A stretch of DNA of 64,000 bases, taken from Absidia repens (Eukaryota > Mucoromycota > Mucoromycetes > Mucorales > Cunninghamellaceae). The notes under the pieces were generated by a model. That model saw only the letters and a program-made list of their open reading frames with translations, ran no database searches and was not told the DNA's origin. Location: positions 372,001-436,000 of the forward strand of contig MCGE01000009.1 in assembly GCA_002105175.1 (NCBI GenBank), written 5' to 3'. Shown here piece by piece: positions 1 through 12,270 of this stretch (the first letter of the stretch is position 1; every line of letters begins with the position of its first letter). Position numbers and translations under genes: made by a program.

Positions 1-440
1 TGAGAATGACTAAAGGGTTACTTTTATATTGATGCACAACGATAGCCTGCACTCATCATCAGAGATTGATGGTAATAAAAAAGGAATTATTTTATAAAAT
101 AAGATAGAGAATAATGGGACATTGTTCATTGAAGTAAGTAAAAGAGATATATTTTATTCAGATGTAGATACAAGCTAGTGACGAACTAAGACTAAACTAA
201 ACTAATGGAAATACCAAAAGGCCAACTAATGGTGGCTCTAAATCTTGAATCCAAAATGAAAGAGTTTCCCCATGCATGTTGCAATCCCTGAGTTGAAAAC
301 CCTTCTAAACTAGTCCTGACACTAATCTAAGATCGCCATAACCACAATGAAGCTGAATGATGAAGGGAAAAAAGAAAGACAGGGAAAAATAAAAATTAAG
401 GAGAAAATAAATATTCATGCTGGCGGGGGTTGAATTGTGT
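1..440 (+). repeat. Dispersed repeat family A, copy 1 (5'-truncated by window edge)
   Basis: Non-coding copy of the dispersed repeat described in the findings. The conserved core runs from the 'aaaatgaaagagtttcccc' block near 255-275, through the ctaaactagtcctgacact block near 307-325, to an A-rich stretch. It ends at a diverged terminal signature near 412-432 (ttcatgctggcggggg where other copies read cacgtgggcgg). The 5' part lies outside the window. Confidence 0.85.
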
Positions 441-595
441 TTTTGCTCCTCTATTTTACAACGTCGACATAATACACAGCATCGTCAACAAGGTGGTTCT
501 CTTCTGATAACAGCAACTTCCGTCATCCAATGTAGTATTCACTGTTTATTACCTCGTTTAATACACACAGGCAGCTTTAACGCCTCGCATTCAGA

Positions 596-700
596 CATGT
601 GTCATAGTATTATAGTTAAACTAGTTTAGTTTAGTTGTCTTATTTTACATCGCATCTGAATAAAACATATCTTGTCTCTTTACTTTTACTGCATTTCTCA
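596..700 (-). repeat. Repeat family A, inverted fragment
   Basis: The segment 640-690 (cgcatctgaataaaacatat and flanks) is the reverse complement of the 'gagacatattttattcagat' module that sits in the middle of every family A copy. It lies about 150 bp beyond the end of copy 1 and points the opposite way. The outer limits are approximate. Confidence 0.6.
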
Positions 701-1700
701 TACGTTTAATTTTTCTTGTCCAATAAATATACCCACATTTTACTTCACTGTACAGTCTACCGCTCTATAAAAGCTCATGTATCTGCGCAAAAAAAAAAAA
801 AAAAAAAAAAAAAAGAACAAGGTTAGGGATGACGCGACATTGAACAGCTGTTGTACTCAGTGCTCATTGGGTGTCAAATATAAGGGTTAAAGAAATTTCT
901 TGAATAGTTTAAAAAATAGCAGTGCGCATGACAAAAAGACAGCGAAGGACGCATCAACGTGTGATGATTGAACTGCACTAGATGGTATTTAGATTACCCA
1001 CATAAAGTTCTCTTTGAAGGGGGTCGGTACTGTAAACGTCCTGGTGTTGCAATTCCTCGACTTCTCAACCAAAATCAATCAACTTTCAAATGTCTAAGGC
1101 TTTTTTTTTTATCAAAAATCAGCCATATAACTTTGTTCCTTTGCACCTTTACTATCATATTACGTGGCGGAAAGCTCTATGACCAGGTCAAAAATAGATC
1201 TTCGCATTTTCTGTGCAATTCGACTTTATTTTCACCTTTTTATTAAATTGCACCTTTCGATAATAAAATAAAATGAAGTGGCAACAGGATAAACAAAGGT
1301 AATAATAAGATAATATGATATAAAAGGAGCAATGCTATTAAGCTGAATAATTTAAAATATAATAGTAGTATCATAACGGCGTGTTGGTAAGTCTGTAAAT
1401 GAACGTTGAGTTTTATATTGACATGTCGGAATATCATTTCCTGTGATGTGAGTGTCATGAATATCAAAAAGGAGAGCAAATTTCTAATGGATTTGGAATG
1501 CATGGAAATAAAATGGATACGTACACAGATTCACAAAGAGTCAGTAATAAATAGAAGAGCGTAAAATATATTTATTGATACATATGCGTAATGGGACGAA
1601 TAAAATAATAAAACTAACTAATAATCTAAAATCTACACTATATACAAAAGGTCCACAAGCAATTAACTAAAGTTCGCCATGTTCCACCTGTCCGTCCTTG
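701..1700. other. Intergenic, no gene seen
   Basis: AT-rich DNA with an A-run near 788-814. Just after it, 815-870 resembles a very diverged member of repeat family B (ctcagtgctcatt near 857). Open frames here are short and of unlikely composition. The end of this stretch is the 3' flank of the minus-strand gene at 1701. Confidence 0.5.
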
Positions 1701-2325
1701 TTACTTCTTTGCCTTATTCTTCTTCTTGGTGGATCGTTCATTCAAATACATGGACAAAAAGTCACCCTGTCCACCAATGGTTTTCTTCTTTTTTGATGAT
1801 GCCTTGGTGTCACTATCGTCGTCGTCACTGTCACTGTCCTGGGATGATCGTTTACCGGTGTTGTTCTTGTCCTTCACCCACGTTTTACCTCCTTTTCCCG
1901 AGTCATTTTCAATATCACGCTTAGTAGCCGCTCGTTTGTTTTGATTAAGGATCTTGTTTTTAAGTTGTACTTGATGTCGACTAGGAGCGGTACCGTTGGC
2001 GTCCTGTTGCAATTTCATGGCTTCACCGTGAGACAAATATTTAGCACCAAGACCTAATCTATTGAGAATAAATCATGGTAGTTAGTATCCTTATATGCAC
2101 ACAGCCATTCTCTTTTTCTTACCGATCAGGTCGACCTGTTGAAAACTTGGCAAAGAGTAAATCTTGATCCTCATCGTCGTCCATTTTTTCACCAGGTTGA
2201 GGTGGAGGTAACCAAGAGTTGATAAGGGAACGTGCTGCACCTATTGAGACGTCGATTTTTGTTTTCAGCACTTCATTTGCTTGGGTATCCAATTTGTTTT
2301 TTTTATTTGATATAGGTTTTGACAT
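1701..2325 (-). CDS. Small basic/acidic nuclear-type protein, DUF3245-like
   Basis: Two exons, complement(join(1701..2058, 2123..2325)), encode 186 aa. The intron has a consensus gtaag donor, a TACTAAC branch point and a tag acceptor, and the frame stays open across it. The N-terminal half contains a short conserved-looking patch (ARSLINSWLPPPQPGE) and then LFAKFSTGRPDRLGLGAKY spanning the splice. The C-terminal half is low complexity: a Ser/Asp-rich acidic stretch, then Lys clusters ending NKAKK, which suggests a nuclear or nucleolar location. The pattern resembles the fungal family of unknown function DUF3245; that is recall of the family layout, not a search. The function is unknown. The start at 2325 is chosen because upstream codons run through a T-rich non-coding-like stretch. 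Confidence 0.72.
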
Positions 2326-3724
2326 AGCGTTTCGTTCAAAGGACAGTAAAAAAAAAAAAATAGCAACATCCCATTTTTCAAGTTTTATTCTGCTACAAAC
2401 TCCGCATCCTAAAACGGTAAATGTGATGGCTTCGCATATCATATCAAAGTGAGAAGGAGCTGGTTTCAAACTGAAGTAGGTGTACGCCTCAACACTGATC
2501 GAATTTTTTTTTTTTTTTTTTGGGCATAGATACTAAACAAAACTTCTTTTCAGTGGTCAGTGGTAAAAGTGGGTGGAATTTTGAGGCGGCTCCCTTCAGC
2601 TACACGTTGATTTTGAATTTAGGGCTAGGCAATCAAGGTCACAGGATATTTTGGCAGTCATTCCACTGAAACGAAAATTTTTTTTTTCAAAAAAAAAAAA
2701 AGATAAATAGTTGGGGTGGGGGAACAGGTTTTTCAGATTGCTCGTCTTTTTGTTGTTCATTTTCGTTTCAGGTTTATCATAAGTAAGTATAACATAATAA
2801 AAAATCATGTATGACCCAAAAGAAGAAGGCGAGGAAGATGATTAAGGTATCCCACCTTTTCAGAAAATCATGAAGACTTGGGTTAAAAACATGCATCACC
2901 ATCTGATTCCTCTTCTTTTTCTCAATGATATATGATAATGCTATATTAATAGTAATATAAATTATTAACATTATTTATTTATTTATCTAGACAAGGTGAT
3001 GGGATTTCATTCTTTACTTTCTATTCAAGAATAATGAATGGTAAGTGATTTATATAATATATGGGAATATGATTGATTTTATTGTTGAAGAAAATGATGA
3101 GAAACCAAAAGTTACGAACACGCCAGTTCTGCTTCTGAATCTAGTGAAGAGACTTACTTATGCATTCTCCTGAGGTTCTTCAACAAAAAAAAGATCAACG
3201 ACATTATATTTTTTGATATGATTTATTGAATTCGATTATTGACCATCTTTCTTTTCTCATAGTGCTCCATTTATCTTATGATTATGCTTAGAGTATATTT
3301 TTGTAGATAGTTTTGTAAATAGTACATGTAAATAATACATGCATTCCTCCAATAAAAAATTTTTGACTTGAATTCGTCGTATATTGCCAGTAAAGATTTG
3401 ATTATTTAAAATGCTGAAAAATGAGGTAGTAATCGGCACGCCCCACTTCGCTGTCCCAGAGTTTGCGGGAGTTGAACGTCGATGCGTGTTTGAGATTTGC
3501 CCCAAGATTATACGCTTTAGTGGGTGACTGATTGGGGCTTTCCCGGCATGCTCAACGTTCAACGATATGCCTTTTTTTGTGTACATGAAAAAAAAAGAAA
3601 AGGAAAAGAAAAAACATGATAGGAATATACGCCTCCGCCAATTCTCTCCTTGGTCCGTAACCCTTAGCATCCAACTGACCTTTATTTGGGTTTTACGTGA
3701 TTTTCATTATACCATCCGCAACGA
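2326..3724. other. Intergenic; no convincing gene
   Basis: AT-rich spacer with several T or A runs (2505-2521, 2690-2701). A minus-strand frame at 3257-3560 stays open but has no recognisable domain and sits between homopolymers, so I do not call it a gene. Confidence 0.45.
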
Positions 3725-4412
3725 AAATAAAGAACTGAATACATATAGTATATCTAGTCTAGTGGAGCGATAATACTTTATAGGGAAGACTGCGTTGACG
3801 ACGTGGCCTAGACTTATTAATGTAAATAGTAGAGGGCTAGGGGAAAGTAGTCGAAGTGAGTGAGCAAGAAAGCAGGACACTCACAGACATACTTCTTTAT
3901 TTGAAGGACAAAGTGAGATTTAAAGAACTGTCAACACTAATATATATTATATGAGAGCTAAATAATGTTTAGCACAGAGTATTAAAGCGACGAACGCCCC
4001 ATCTGTTTATGAACTTAACGATGGTCAACATAGTCAAAAGGCATGATGGTGGTAAAAAAAAAGGAATCTATGACACAAGACAGGAGAGAAACTAATGGGA
4101 CATTTTTCATTGAAAAATATAAAAAGAGACGTATTTTTATTCAGATATTGATACAAACTAACACTAAACTAAACTAATGACGGCTCCAAAAAGCTGCCTG
4201 ATGGTGGACTCAGATCCTGAATTCAAAATGAAAGGGTTTCCCCATGCATGTTGTAATCCCTGAGCTAAAACCTCTTCTAAACTAGTCCTAGCACTAATCT
4301 GAGATCACCAAGACCTCAAAGAAGTTAAAATGGTGAAGTAAAAATGAAAAATGAAAAAAAGAAAAAATAAAAAGAATATATGAAAATCTCGTGTGCGGGA
4401 TTTAAAATGTGG
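3725..4412 (+). repeat. Repeat family A, copy 2
   Basis: Starts near the 'agtatatctagtctagtgg' block and ends at the terminal signature cgtgtgcgggatttaaaatg. It contains the aggacactcacag block (3875-3890), a shortened set of internal ~100-bp modules, the tattcagat core and the conserved 'aaaatgaaagggtttcccc' block (4227-4247). It ends about 340 bp upstream of the Fun30-like start codon. Confidence 0.85.
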
Positions 4413-4696
4413 TGATGTCCTTGAGGGTGATTTTCTAACAGTGAATACGAACATCCATGACATAAGAATATTTGCGATATTATATAAGAGGAGAAAGGTG
4501 GGAAGGTTTTGGTTGATAAGCGTACAATATAGTAATATATTTTTCTGCGATTGCGCTTGACAATAGGTATAATTTTTTATTATTGAGCCAGTTAAACAGT
4601 CTTTTGGGAAAAGTTTATTTATGACGGTAATGCATAGGTCCAAAAATTGCCATGAGCTCGGCGTCTAAACTTCATTAAAAAAAAATTATGTCAACT

Positions 4697-4722
4697 TTTT
4701 TTTTTTTTTTTTTTTTTTTTTT
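4697..4722. repeat. T homopolymer before the Fun30-like gene
   Basis: An uninterrupted T-run ends about 27 bp before the start codon at 4750, in the 5' leader or core promoter of the remodeller gene. Such runs are common in this window and may be nucleosome-depleting promoter elements. That role is inference. Confidence 0.6.
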
Positions 4723-4749
4723 GGTCTTCTCGCTTTTCACTTATGGATC

Positions 4750-7700
4750 ATGCCATTCCCTACAAATCCGAATCGATCTTCAACTGGGTTTCGCTCCCCT
4801 AGTTTAGCTCCTTCGATCTCCTCTACTTCCACTTCCACCAGTTCAAATGATCTTTTGCGGCCTACCATGCAAGTGAAGAATATCTTGAAAACCCGTCAAA
4901 TCACCAGTCCTTATTTTACACCAGCCTCTCACCAATCACCTTCAAAGTCTGATATGAAGCACCCCATTAGTGCATTACGCAGAACTGACAACTCCAGCAA
5001 CAATATACCTCGCATGCTCTCCTCTTCTCGATACCAGCGTCCTACTTCTGGTTCTATGCCATTGGCACCATCTCTATCTCGTAAAGCGGCACCACAGTCG
5101 TTTGTTATCAATGATCAAGATAGTGACGGCACGGACGACAGCGACAAGGACAGGGACTTACATCAACAGCAACTGCAACCAAAACGAGGACGAAGCGTGA
5201 CGAGAAAACACAACAGCATGGACGAAGATAGTTTTGACGACATAGCGAACAAAACTGGCAGAGAACCCGACAGCGATGAAGATCGATGGATGAACGACAG
5301 CGATGATGATGATCTGGACAACTACAAAGCGCACACCAAACATCAGAACAGCCTACTGAATTCATCCTCTTTTGAAAACAAAATAGCCATGTTGCGTGAA
5401 CGATTTCCTTCCGTCGATCGCAGCATTTTACTGAAGGCCCTCGAAGACAACAATGGACAATTTACAGCCGCTTCAATGCAGCTTTTGGATACCAGTAAGC
5501 CAACACGATTGTCTTCATCAACACGATTATCACAACAAGTACCATCAGCAAAAAGAAGGCGAACGAATGGAGGACGGCAACGACGCTCTCGTACCACAGC
5601 TTCTTCTGACTCGGATTCGGAGGAGGATCAACGTCCAAAGGCATTGCACTGGAAGGATCGACAGGAACTATTAGAGGCGGTTCAGACGGTGAATTTTTAC
5701 AACACGGCCAAATATCAAGATATTATGGATGTCACAGGATGCAAATCGACTTCGGCGGAAAAACTCATTGCATTGCGACCATTTGAAACACTTCAGGATC
5801 TTCATGACAAACTCAAAATGGAACGGGGACTTAGTGTGCAATATATAAAGGCTTACATGGAATTGATGGAAGGTTACTCTGCTGTGGATCAAATCATTCA
5901 AAACATCGAACACACAGGCACTCAGTTACAAAATATTTTGGACATTTGGCAACAATTCAGATCAGCAACAACAACCGCACCGTTGGACGGAAACGACGAT
6001 GACGACACAGGAATGCATTTAGTAGAAATGGACAACATGAAGGCGGATGGCGATGGTGATGGTTGCGGTGCTATCAAAGGGTTGGATACGTCAAGTCACG
6101 CTTACAAGGACGCTATGGATGGATTCTTGACACTGCAACCTGCGATTGTGAACCCAGCATTCAATCTCAAAACCTATCAAACCATTGGTGTGAATTGGAT
6201 GCTTCTATTATACCGAAAAGGAATTTCTGGCATTTTGGCGGACGAAATGGGACTGGGGAAAACCGCACAGGTGATCAGCTTTTTGGGACGACTGTACGAA
6301 CTTGGTGAAACTGGACCTCATTTGGTGATTGTCCCTGCCTCTACGATGGACAACTGGCTTCGTGAATTCAAACGCTTTTGCCCTACACTCAATGTGCGGT
6401 GCTACTATGGGACACAAAGCGAACGGGTGGATTTGCAAGACGAAATCAGCGACGATTTAAAGAATATCAATGTGGTGGTGACAACCTACAGCATGGCATC
6501 AGGCAGTGTGGACGATCGATCATTTTTACGGCGCTTGCGGTGTAAATCTATGATTCTGGACGAAGGGCACATGATCAAGAACTATACATCCTCAAGATAT
6601 GGCCATTTGATGCGATTGGGCGCACCTTTCCGACTCTTGCTGACGGGCACACCTCTTCAAAACAACCTTCAGGAGCTGGTCTCTCTACTGATTTTTATTA
6701 TGCCCAAGGTGTTTAGTGGCAACGAAGAAGATATACGGAAGATATTCAAACTGAAAGCCCAACGAAGCAATGGTGGTGATGACGATCAACCAACAACAGC
6801 AACTACTGAATCATCGACAGCAAAAGCAGCACAAATGTTATCACGACAACGAATTGAACGCGCCAAAAAAATGATGACTCCATTTGTCCTTCGTCGACGG
6901 AAAGCCCACGTGCTCGCTCATTTACCTCAAAAAGTACACCAGGTGCAATACTGCAAGATGACACCCAACCAGCATGCGCTCTACTCGAAACTAGTTATGG
7001 ATTCTCAACAGCGATTCAGAGAAGAAGCTCCCTTGGATATCAGTAATAACAACAACGATGACGATAGCAACACAAAGAAAAAGGTGGAAAAAATCAGCAA
7101 TATTGTCATGCATTTGCGAAAGGCGGCCGACCATCCTCTTTTGTTTCGACGCATTTATGATGACGACACGATCAAACAAATGGCCAAGGAAATCATGAAA
7201 GAAGAACGCTACTTGGATGCGGATGAGCAATATATTTACGAAGATATGGAAGTGATGTCTGATTTTGAATTGAACATTCTTTGTCGAGACTTTCAGGTAA
7301 TACTATTCCCCTTCAAAAAAAAGAAAAAAAAAAGGAGTATCATCAACATATGTTTTTATTTTTATTTTATATGATACCTAGACATTGCGACACCGTATGC
7401 TGAAAAATGAAGAATGGATGGATGCGGGGAAGATTCAATATTTACAAGAGTTACTCCCTCGAATGAAAGAAAACGGCAGCAAAGTGCTTCTCTTTAGCCA
7501 ATTTACCAGCATGTTGGACATTATGGAACTTGTGATGGGAACGCTTGGTTTGTCGTTTATTCGACTGGATGGATCTACCAAAGTGGGGGAAAGACAATCT
7601 TTTATCGATGAATTCAATCAAAATGAAGCGTTGGACGTTTTTCTACTCAGCACCAAGGCAGGGGGGTTCGGTATCAATTTGGCATCGGCAAAGTAAGATA

Positions 7701-8063
7701 AAGCGGATGGGGTATTGTAGATATCGGTAGGAAGGGCAAGAGCTTACTCTTTTTTTTTTTTTTTTTGTGCGGGGGCGGTGACGATTTAGTGTTGTGGTGA
7801 TGTACGATATGGATTTCAACCCGCAAAACGACAAACAGGCCGAAGACCGTGCACATCGGGTAGGACAAACAAAGGATGTGACTGTATACAAGCTTCTCTC
7901 GAATCATACCATCGATCAGCAAATATTGTCCATGGCGGAAATGCGACTTCGGTTGGATAATAGTGTGTCTGGCATTGACGGTGATCATCAGCAGCAAGAT
8001 AACGATGGCATGGACCAAACCAAGATGAAATCTCTACTGAAATCTGTTTTGCTTTCCTCTTGA
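4750..8063 (+). CDS. FUN30: Fun30/SMARCAD1-type SNF2 chromatin remodelling ATPase
   Basis: Three exons, join(4750..7296, 7382..7692, 7790..8063), encode 1043 aa. This is the usual size for Fun30 (about 1100) or SMARCAD1 (about 1030). An acidic, Ser-rich N-terminus is followed by a CUE-like ubiquitin-binding motif (about 208-247, containing LRERFPSVDRSILLKALED). The SNF2 ATPase follows: Walker A DEMGLGKT at 498-505, DEGH box at 604-607 and LTGTPLQNN from 631. The helicase C lobe has FSQFTSMLDIMEL, STKAGGFGINLASAN across intron 2, and DRAHRVGQT near 972-980. Both introns keep the frame, and the codon AA|T of intron 2 restores the conserved Asn. The family slides and evicts nucleosomes at heterochromatin and at resected DNA ends. 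The DEGH rather than DEAH box is typical of this subfamily. An insert of Gln, Thr and Asp between motifs (about 675-700) is low complexity. Confidence 0.93.
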
Positions 8064-8799
8064 TTATTGCGCCTCTTTTTTTTCAGTTGACATACATTTT
8101 AATTTATACCCCACCCCCAAACACACATATATAGTTGCGACATTTTATTTTATTTTTTATGGCTTCTTATACCATTTTATCAAATTATTTACATTCCATT
8201 CATTGCATTGCTCAATAAAAAAAAATACATTTATAAATCTGATTTGATTGAAGTATGGTAGACTTTTGAGGATGGGTTTGGTTGATGGCGATATTATGAA
8301 TTACTGATAATGTGGTGTGGTTTTATTATGTTTTGATACGCTGATGGGTAGAAATGTGATTGAGCATGTCTGATGATGTTGGAAATAATCGTGTGCGAAG
8401 ATAATTAATTCAAGACGGTAGAATATTTAGCAGGAAGGGTAAAAGTTAATCATAAGAAAAAGTCAGGAGAGAACTCGAAAAAAGGAATGTTTAGGCGGCA
8501 AAAAAAAGCCGTGGAAACATGAGCTCCGAAAAATCATGAGATTTTTGGGATCCTTATATCTCCTAAAGAAACTATATGATTCGCTATAGAGAATTGAAGG
8601 CATTCGTTGATACATATACAGTAAAGAGTATTTTATTGTAGAATAAGCATAACTTAAGATAAACTAAGAACATATCATGAGCAATCCTATAGTAAATGAC
8701 AAGTCATCCGACGGCGTGTGGTAAACTATTCAAGAGTGGAGGATCGCGAAGGCAATGTCGAAAATTATCATGCCAACAACATGGTGGTAACTGCTTGAA
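8064..8799. other. 3' flank of the Fun30-like gene and spacer
   Basis: The 3' flank holds AATAAA-type signals near 8213. The stretch 8600-8660 contains a diverged 'agagtattttattg' motif like those inside repeat family A, so the copy that follows may begin here. No gene is seen. Confidence 0.4.
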
Positions 8800-9662
8800 A
8801 AAAAAACCCCCCAATTTGGAATAATCGGCACGACCTCGATTCACTTATATGATGGATCGAGTAGGAGTATAACTAGCATTAATATTGAGTGATCTAACGG
8901 TGCCAAACTGTCCCTGAGTCCTTAGGGGGAAAGTAATCATGGTGTGAGAATCAGAGAGAAAGCGCTTGGTAGGACACTCACAGAAAAGCTACAGTACAGA
9001 CATTGTTTGTTATACGAAGGTTTATAGAACGGTTGAGAAAAGGTATATTTTATTGAGGTGGAGTGGTATTTCCTAAAACTAAAAACGGGAAGTTTATGAT
9101 AACGAAGGAATTAATGGATGGATCTAATGGAGGAACAATAAGGGAAGCTAATGAGAGATCTGGAGAATGACCAACACTAATCTAACGGGGCAATTGGAAA
9201 AAAGAATCTAATAAAATTTACAAGTGATGGGAAAAGCTATAACGGGGTATCTTTCAGTGAAGCACTATTATTGTCTGCGCTAATGTAAACAGGCGATGGT
9301 AAAAAGAGATCTCATGTATAAGACATGATAAAGACTAATGAGCGGTTTTGTCATTCAAGCAAGCAAAAAAAACAACAAAATATTTTATTCGATTGATATA
9401 CAAACTATGGACAAACTAACACTAAACTAAGCTCCCGGGTCCCCAAAAAAGCCAACTAACGGTGGATCTCAATCCTGAATCCAAAATGAAAGGGTTTCCC
9501 TATGCATCTTGTAATCCCTGAGCTGAAACCCCTTCTAAACTAGTCCTAACACTGATCTAAGATTGTCATAGATTTAATGGAGTAAAATGATTAAGAAAAA
9601 AAAAAGAAAAGAAAGAGAGACGAAAAAAAAAAAACATTCACGTGGGCGGAATTTAAAATGTT
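8800..9662 (+). repeat. Repeat family A, copy 3
   Basis: Long copy with the ggtaggacactcacag block (8970-8986), two tandem internal modules, the tattcgattgatatacaaac core, the 'aaaatgaaagggtttccc' block (9484-9502) and the terminal signature cacgtgggcggaatttaaaa ending at 9662. The 5' limit is approximate and may extend to about 8600. Confidence 0.85.
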
Positions 9663-10337
9663 TTTTTTTTCTCGTCGCCATTCTTCAACTCCCCTCCCAG
9701 CAAGAACCGATCAGGCTCAAGTGCCTTGGGCCTTTTTTTTTTTTGTAAACCCAACCAGACCCACCTCGCTATTTTTGTTCCGTTTTACCATCATTACTAT
9801 ATAATGTATTTAAAAGCTTTAGTGTCAAGTAAAAAAAAAAGGCCTAAACATTTTCCATGACACCCTGAGGAGCCTCATATCCGAAATACGACAGCGTGTG
9901 GCTAGTTTGTTACAATTATCATTGCCATTATCATTCCCACTAGAAACAAAACTATACCAAAAAACACGCCAGTTTTACTCAATTGTCAACCACATTGATT
10001 ATGCAGCAGATCGTCAATGTTTCTTGGGAAACTGGTCACGTTTTTTATGCTCAGAAAACAAGTATATGCACATTGTATTTTTGTTTTTATCTCATTGTTT
10101 TGTGGTGAATGGTTTTAAGATCATTCTCGTTTAATTCGTCAATTCCTTTGTGAATATCTTTTATCAAGAATCCTTCTTGCAGTGTTAAGATAATGAAAAA
10201 GAATATAAATAAACCTTTGAACTGAAAAACAATACGTGGATGAGAGGAACTTGTGCATTTCTCACAAGGGATAATACAAAACCAATAAGGACGATCATCT
10301 GCCAATGATGGTGTTCATGCGTATTATTACAGCCAGT

Positions 10338-10368
<31 letters not shown>

Positions 10369-11583
10369 CCCTTTGTTCTTAAATATTAAACGCAATAGGT
10401 TAGGTCGGATTAGAAACTTTTTTTTTGTTGAGGCCACAAGAAACAACATTTTCGACCGCGGAAAACAAACTTTTTCAACAGGTGACCAGGATCGGCAGTC
10501 GCAGGGACAAGCAAGTGGATTATTTAAACGCCGCTTACGTCAAAAATGATCAAGATGATATTATCATTATTTACTTCGATGATATCGAAACGATCAAAGT
10601 TATACTTCACCGGTTTGTTTGTTGTCACTTAAGTGATCGTGACGGAGAAAGTAAAAAGATTATCCGATAAGTACTCTCTCTTTTTTCGAAACACATAACA
10701 ATCGTTTATCTGCCCCATGGACTACCCTCTATTATGGGATCTTCGAGAAAAATGTGGGAAAATGAATTTGAATGTCGGCAAACGCATGTAGCTCAATGCA
10801 ACAAAAAAAAAAAAAAAAAAAAGGTAAATGCTTAATGGATTACGATTAACATGAAATACGATAATGATTCGACTGCGACGCAAGAAAAAAAGTCAGTTGA
10901 CTTGCAACCTGTACAGCACAGTAATCAGGTGGGTTAAGGTGATACAGGTTTTTGCACCTGTCCAAGGAAAAAGAATAGCCGATGCCACAGGCGATGAAAA
11001 AAAAAAACAATAACCAGGGATGACCATGAATTTGCCCAGTTAATCGGCCCGATCCTTTTTAGAAGCGATTCGTTTTCGTATTTTCGATAGTCTCAAAGCT
11101 ATACAATTCTCATATTTGAACAACAATTCAGTATTTAATTAAAATAAGTGTAAATGCAACTAATATGTGAAGTTGGTAGCGATTTAATCATGTAGCATTC
11201 GACCAAAATCTAGACAAATAATAACAAACAAATGAAAACAGCGGTGTTTCAAATAAGAAACACTGAGGTTGGTGCATAATATTTTGACAGGTTAAGAAAT
11301 GCAGAGCATATGGTTCTTCTCTTACTATGTGAAAAAAAAGGAGGAAGTAATTTGTTGTTTGAGCTGTACTGAGATGATGATAATTTAGAGTATTTTGCTA
11401 AAAACTGGGAGATGGCATATATATGATAAATTACTAGTGATGATGATGCAACTGCAATGAGTAGTGTAAAGATTATAAACAAAAAAAAATCTGATGAGTA
11501 ATTCCATCCGCCCCCCGGAAGCACGAAGATAAAATTTATCCATCAAAATTCATGGTTAAGAGTAATACCGCAAATCATTCACT

Positions 11584-11588
<5 letters not shown>
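9663..11588. other. Gene-poor spacer
   Basis: About 1.9 kb without a gene I can support. It holds T-runs (10340-10368), an A-run at 10802-10822 and scattered open frames (9898-10134 and 10425-10670) whose products I do not recognise. The second of these has a plausible amino-acid mix (TTFSTAENKLFQQVTRIG) but no splice-supported context, so it could be a gene relic. Confidence 0.4.
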
Positions 11589-11631
<43 letters not shown>

Positions 11632-11645
11632 TATAAAAGAGCTGC
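11589..11645. promoter_or_regulatory. Poly(A) run and TATA box of the MAPEG-like gene
   Basis: An uninterrupted A-run (11589-11629) is followed directly by gatataaaagag, a good TATA box about 100 bp before the start codon at 11731. Confidence 0.55.
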
Positions 11646-11730
11646 ACGATTTTATCAATTCTAGTTTCCTATTTTTCCACATTCGATTATAACAAATAAA
11701 AATTCTCTTTTTATCAAACATCAATACAAC

Positions 11731-12270
11731 ATGGCCGTACCTCTTGAACTATTCATCACTGACTCTCATGTCCGTCTAACCTGGATTAGTTTCTTTACTT
11801 TATGGGTTCTCTGGGGCTTGGTGTATACTATTCGTTTCATTCTCGGTGAAAGTGACAAGCCCACCCCTCAACCTGATCCTGAAGCCGCAGCATCGTCAGA
11901 AAAGAAGAAGTGGACCAATACAGGTGGATTTGCTGTAAGTATTAACGGTTTGTTATTTTTTTTGTTTTATGCGTGTAATATCATACTGACTTTTTTTTTT
12001 CTTTTTACCATGTAGTCTCGTCTTGCCAATGCTCATCGAGTTTTGTTTGAAAACACCCTTTTATTGTTGTCTGTATTGGTATTGAATACGTTTGCTACAG
12101 GATCTACCCGGGCTGTCATGATCTTGTCTTGGATTTTCTTCGCGTTTACTGTCGTTCATGCTTTCACTGAAGTCGGAGTTGAACATCGCTTTATCCGCCT
12201 GGCCTTTAGCTTGATTTTCTATGGTGTGACTCTTGCTATTGGAGGATTGGCCTTTGCTCAAGGTTTCTAA
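11731..12270 (+). CDS. Small four-helix membrane protein, MAPEG-like
   Basis: Two exons, join(11731..11934, 12016..12270), encode 152 aa. The gtaagt donor and tag acceptor keep the frame. Predicted hydrophobic segments are near residues 15-37 (WISFFTLWVLWGLVYTIRF), 80-98 (TLLLLSVLVLNTFA), 103-120 (AVMILSWIFFAFTVVHAF) and 130-150. A charged loop containing KKKW separates helix 1 from the rest. The RLANAHRVLFEN stretch just after the splice fits the R-x-x-x-A-x-x-x-x-x-E-N pattern of MAPEG proteins (microsomal glutathione transferase and eicosanoid enzymes), and the length is right for that fold. The assignment rests on this motif and topology only, so catalytic activity is uncertain. Confidence 0.75.

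Noticed and set aside
3257..3670. Minus-strand frame of 137 codons
   Set aside because: It begins in a poly-Phe artefact of a T-run and no domain is recognised in the remainder.
9898..10670. Two plus-strand frames in the spacer before the MAPEG-like gene
   Set aside because: No recognisable domain, no splice-supported extension, and surrounded by homopolymers. They are too weak to call.
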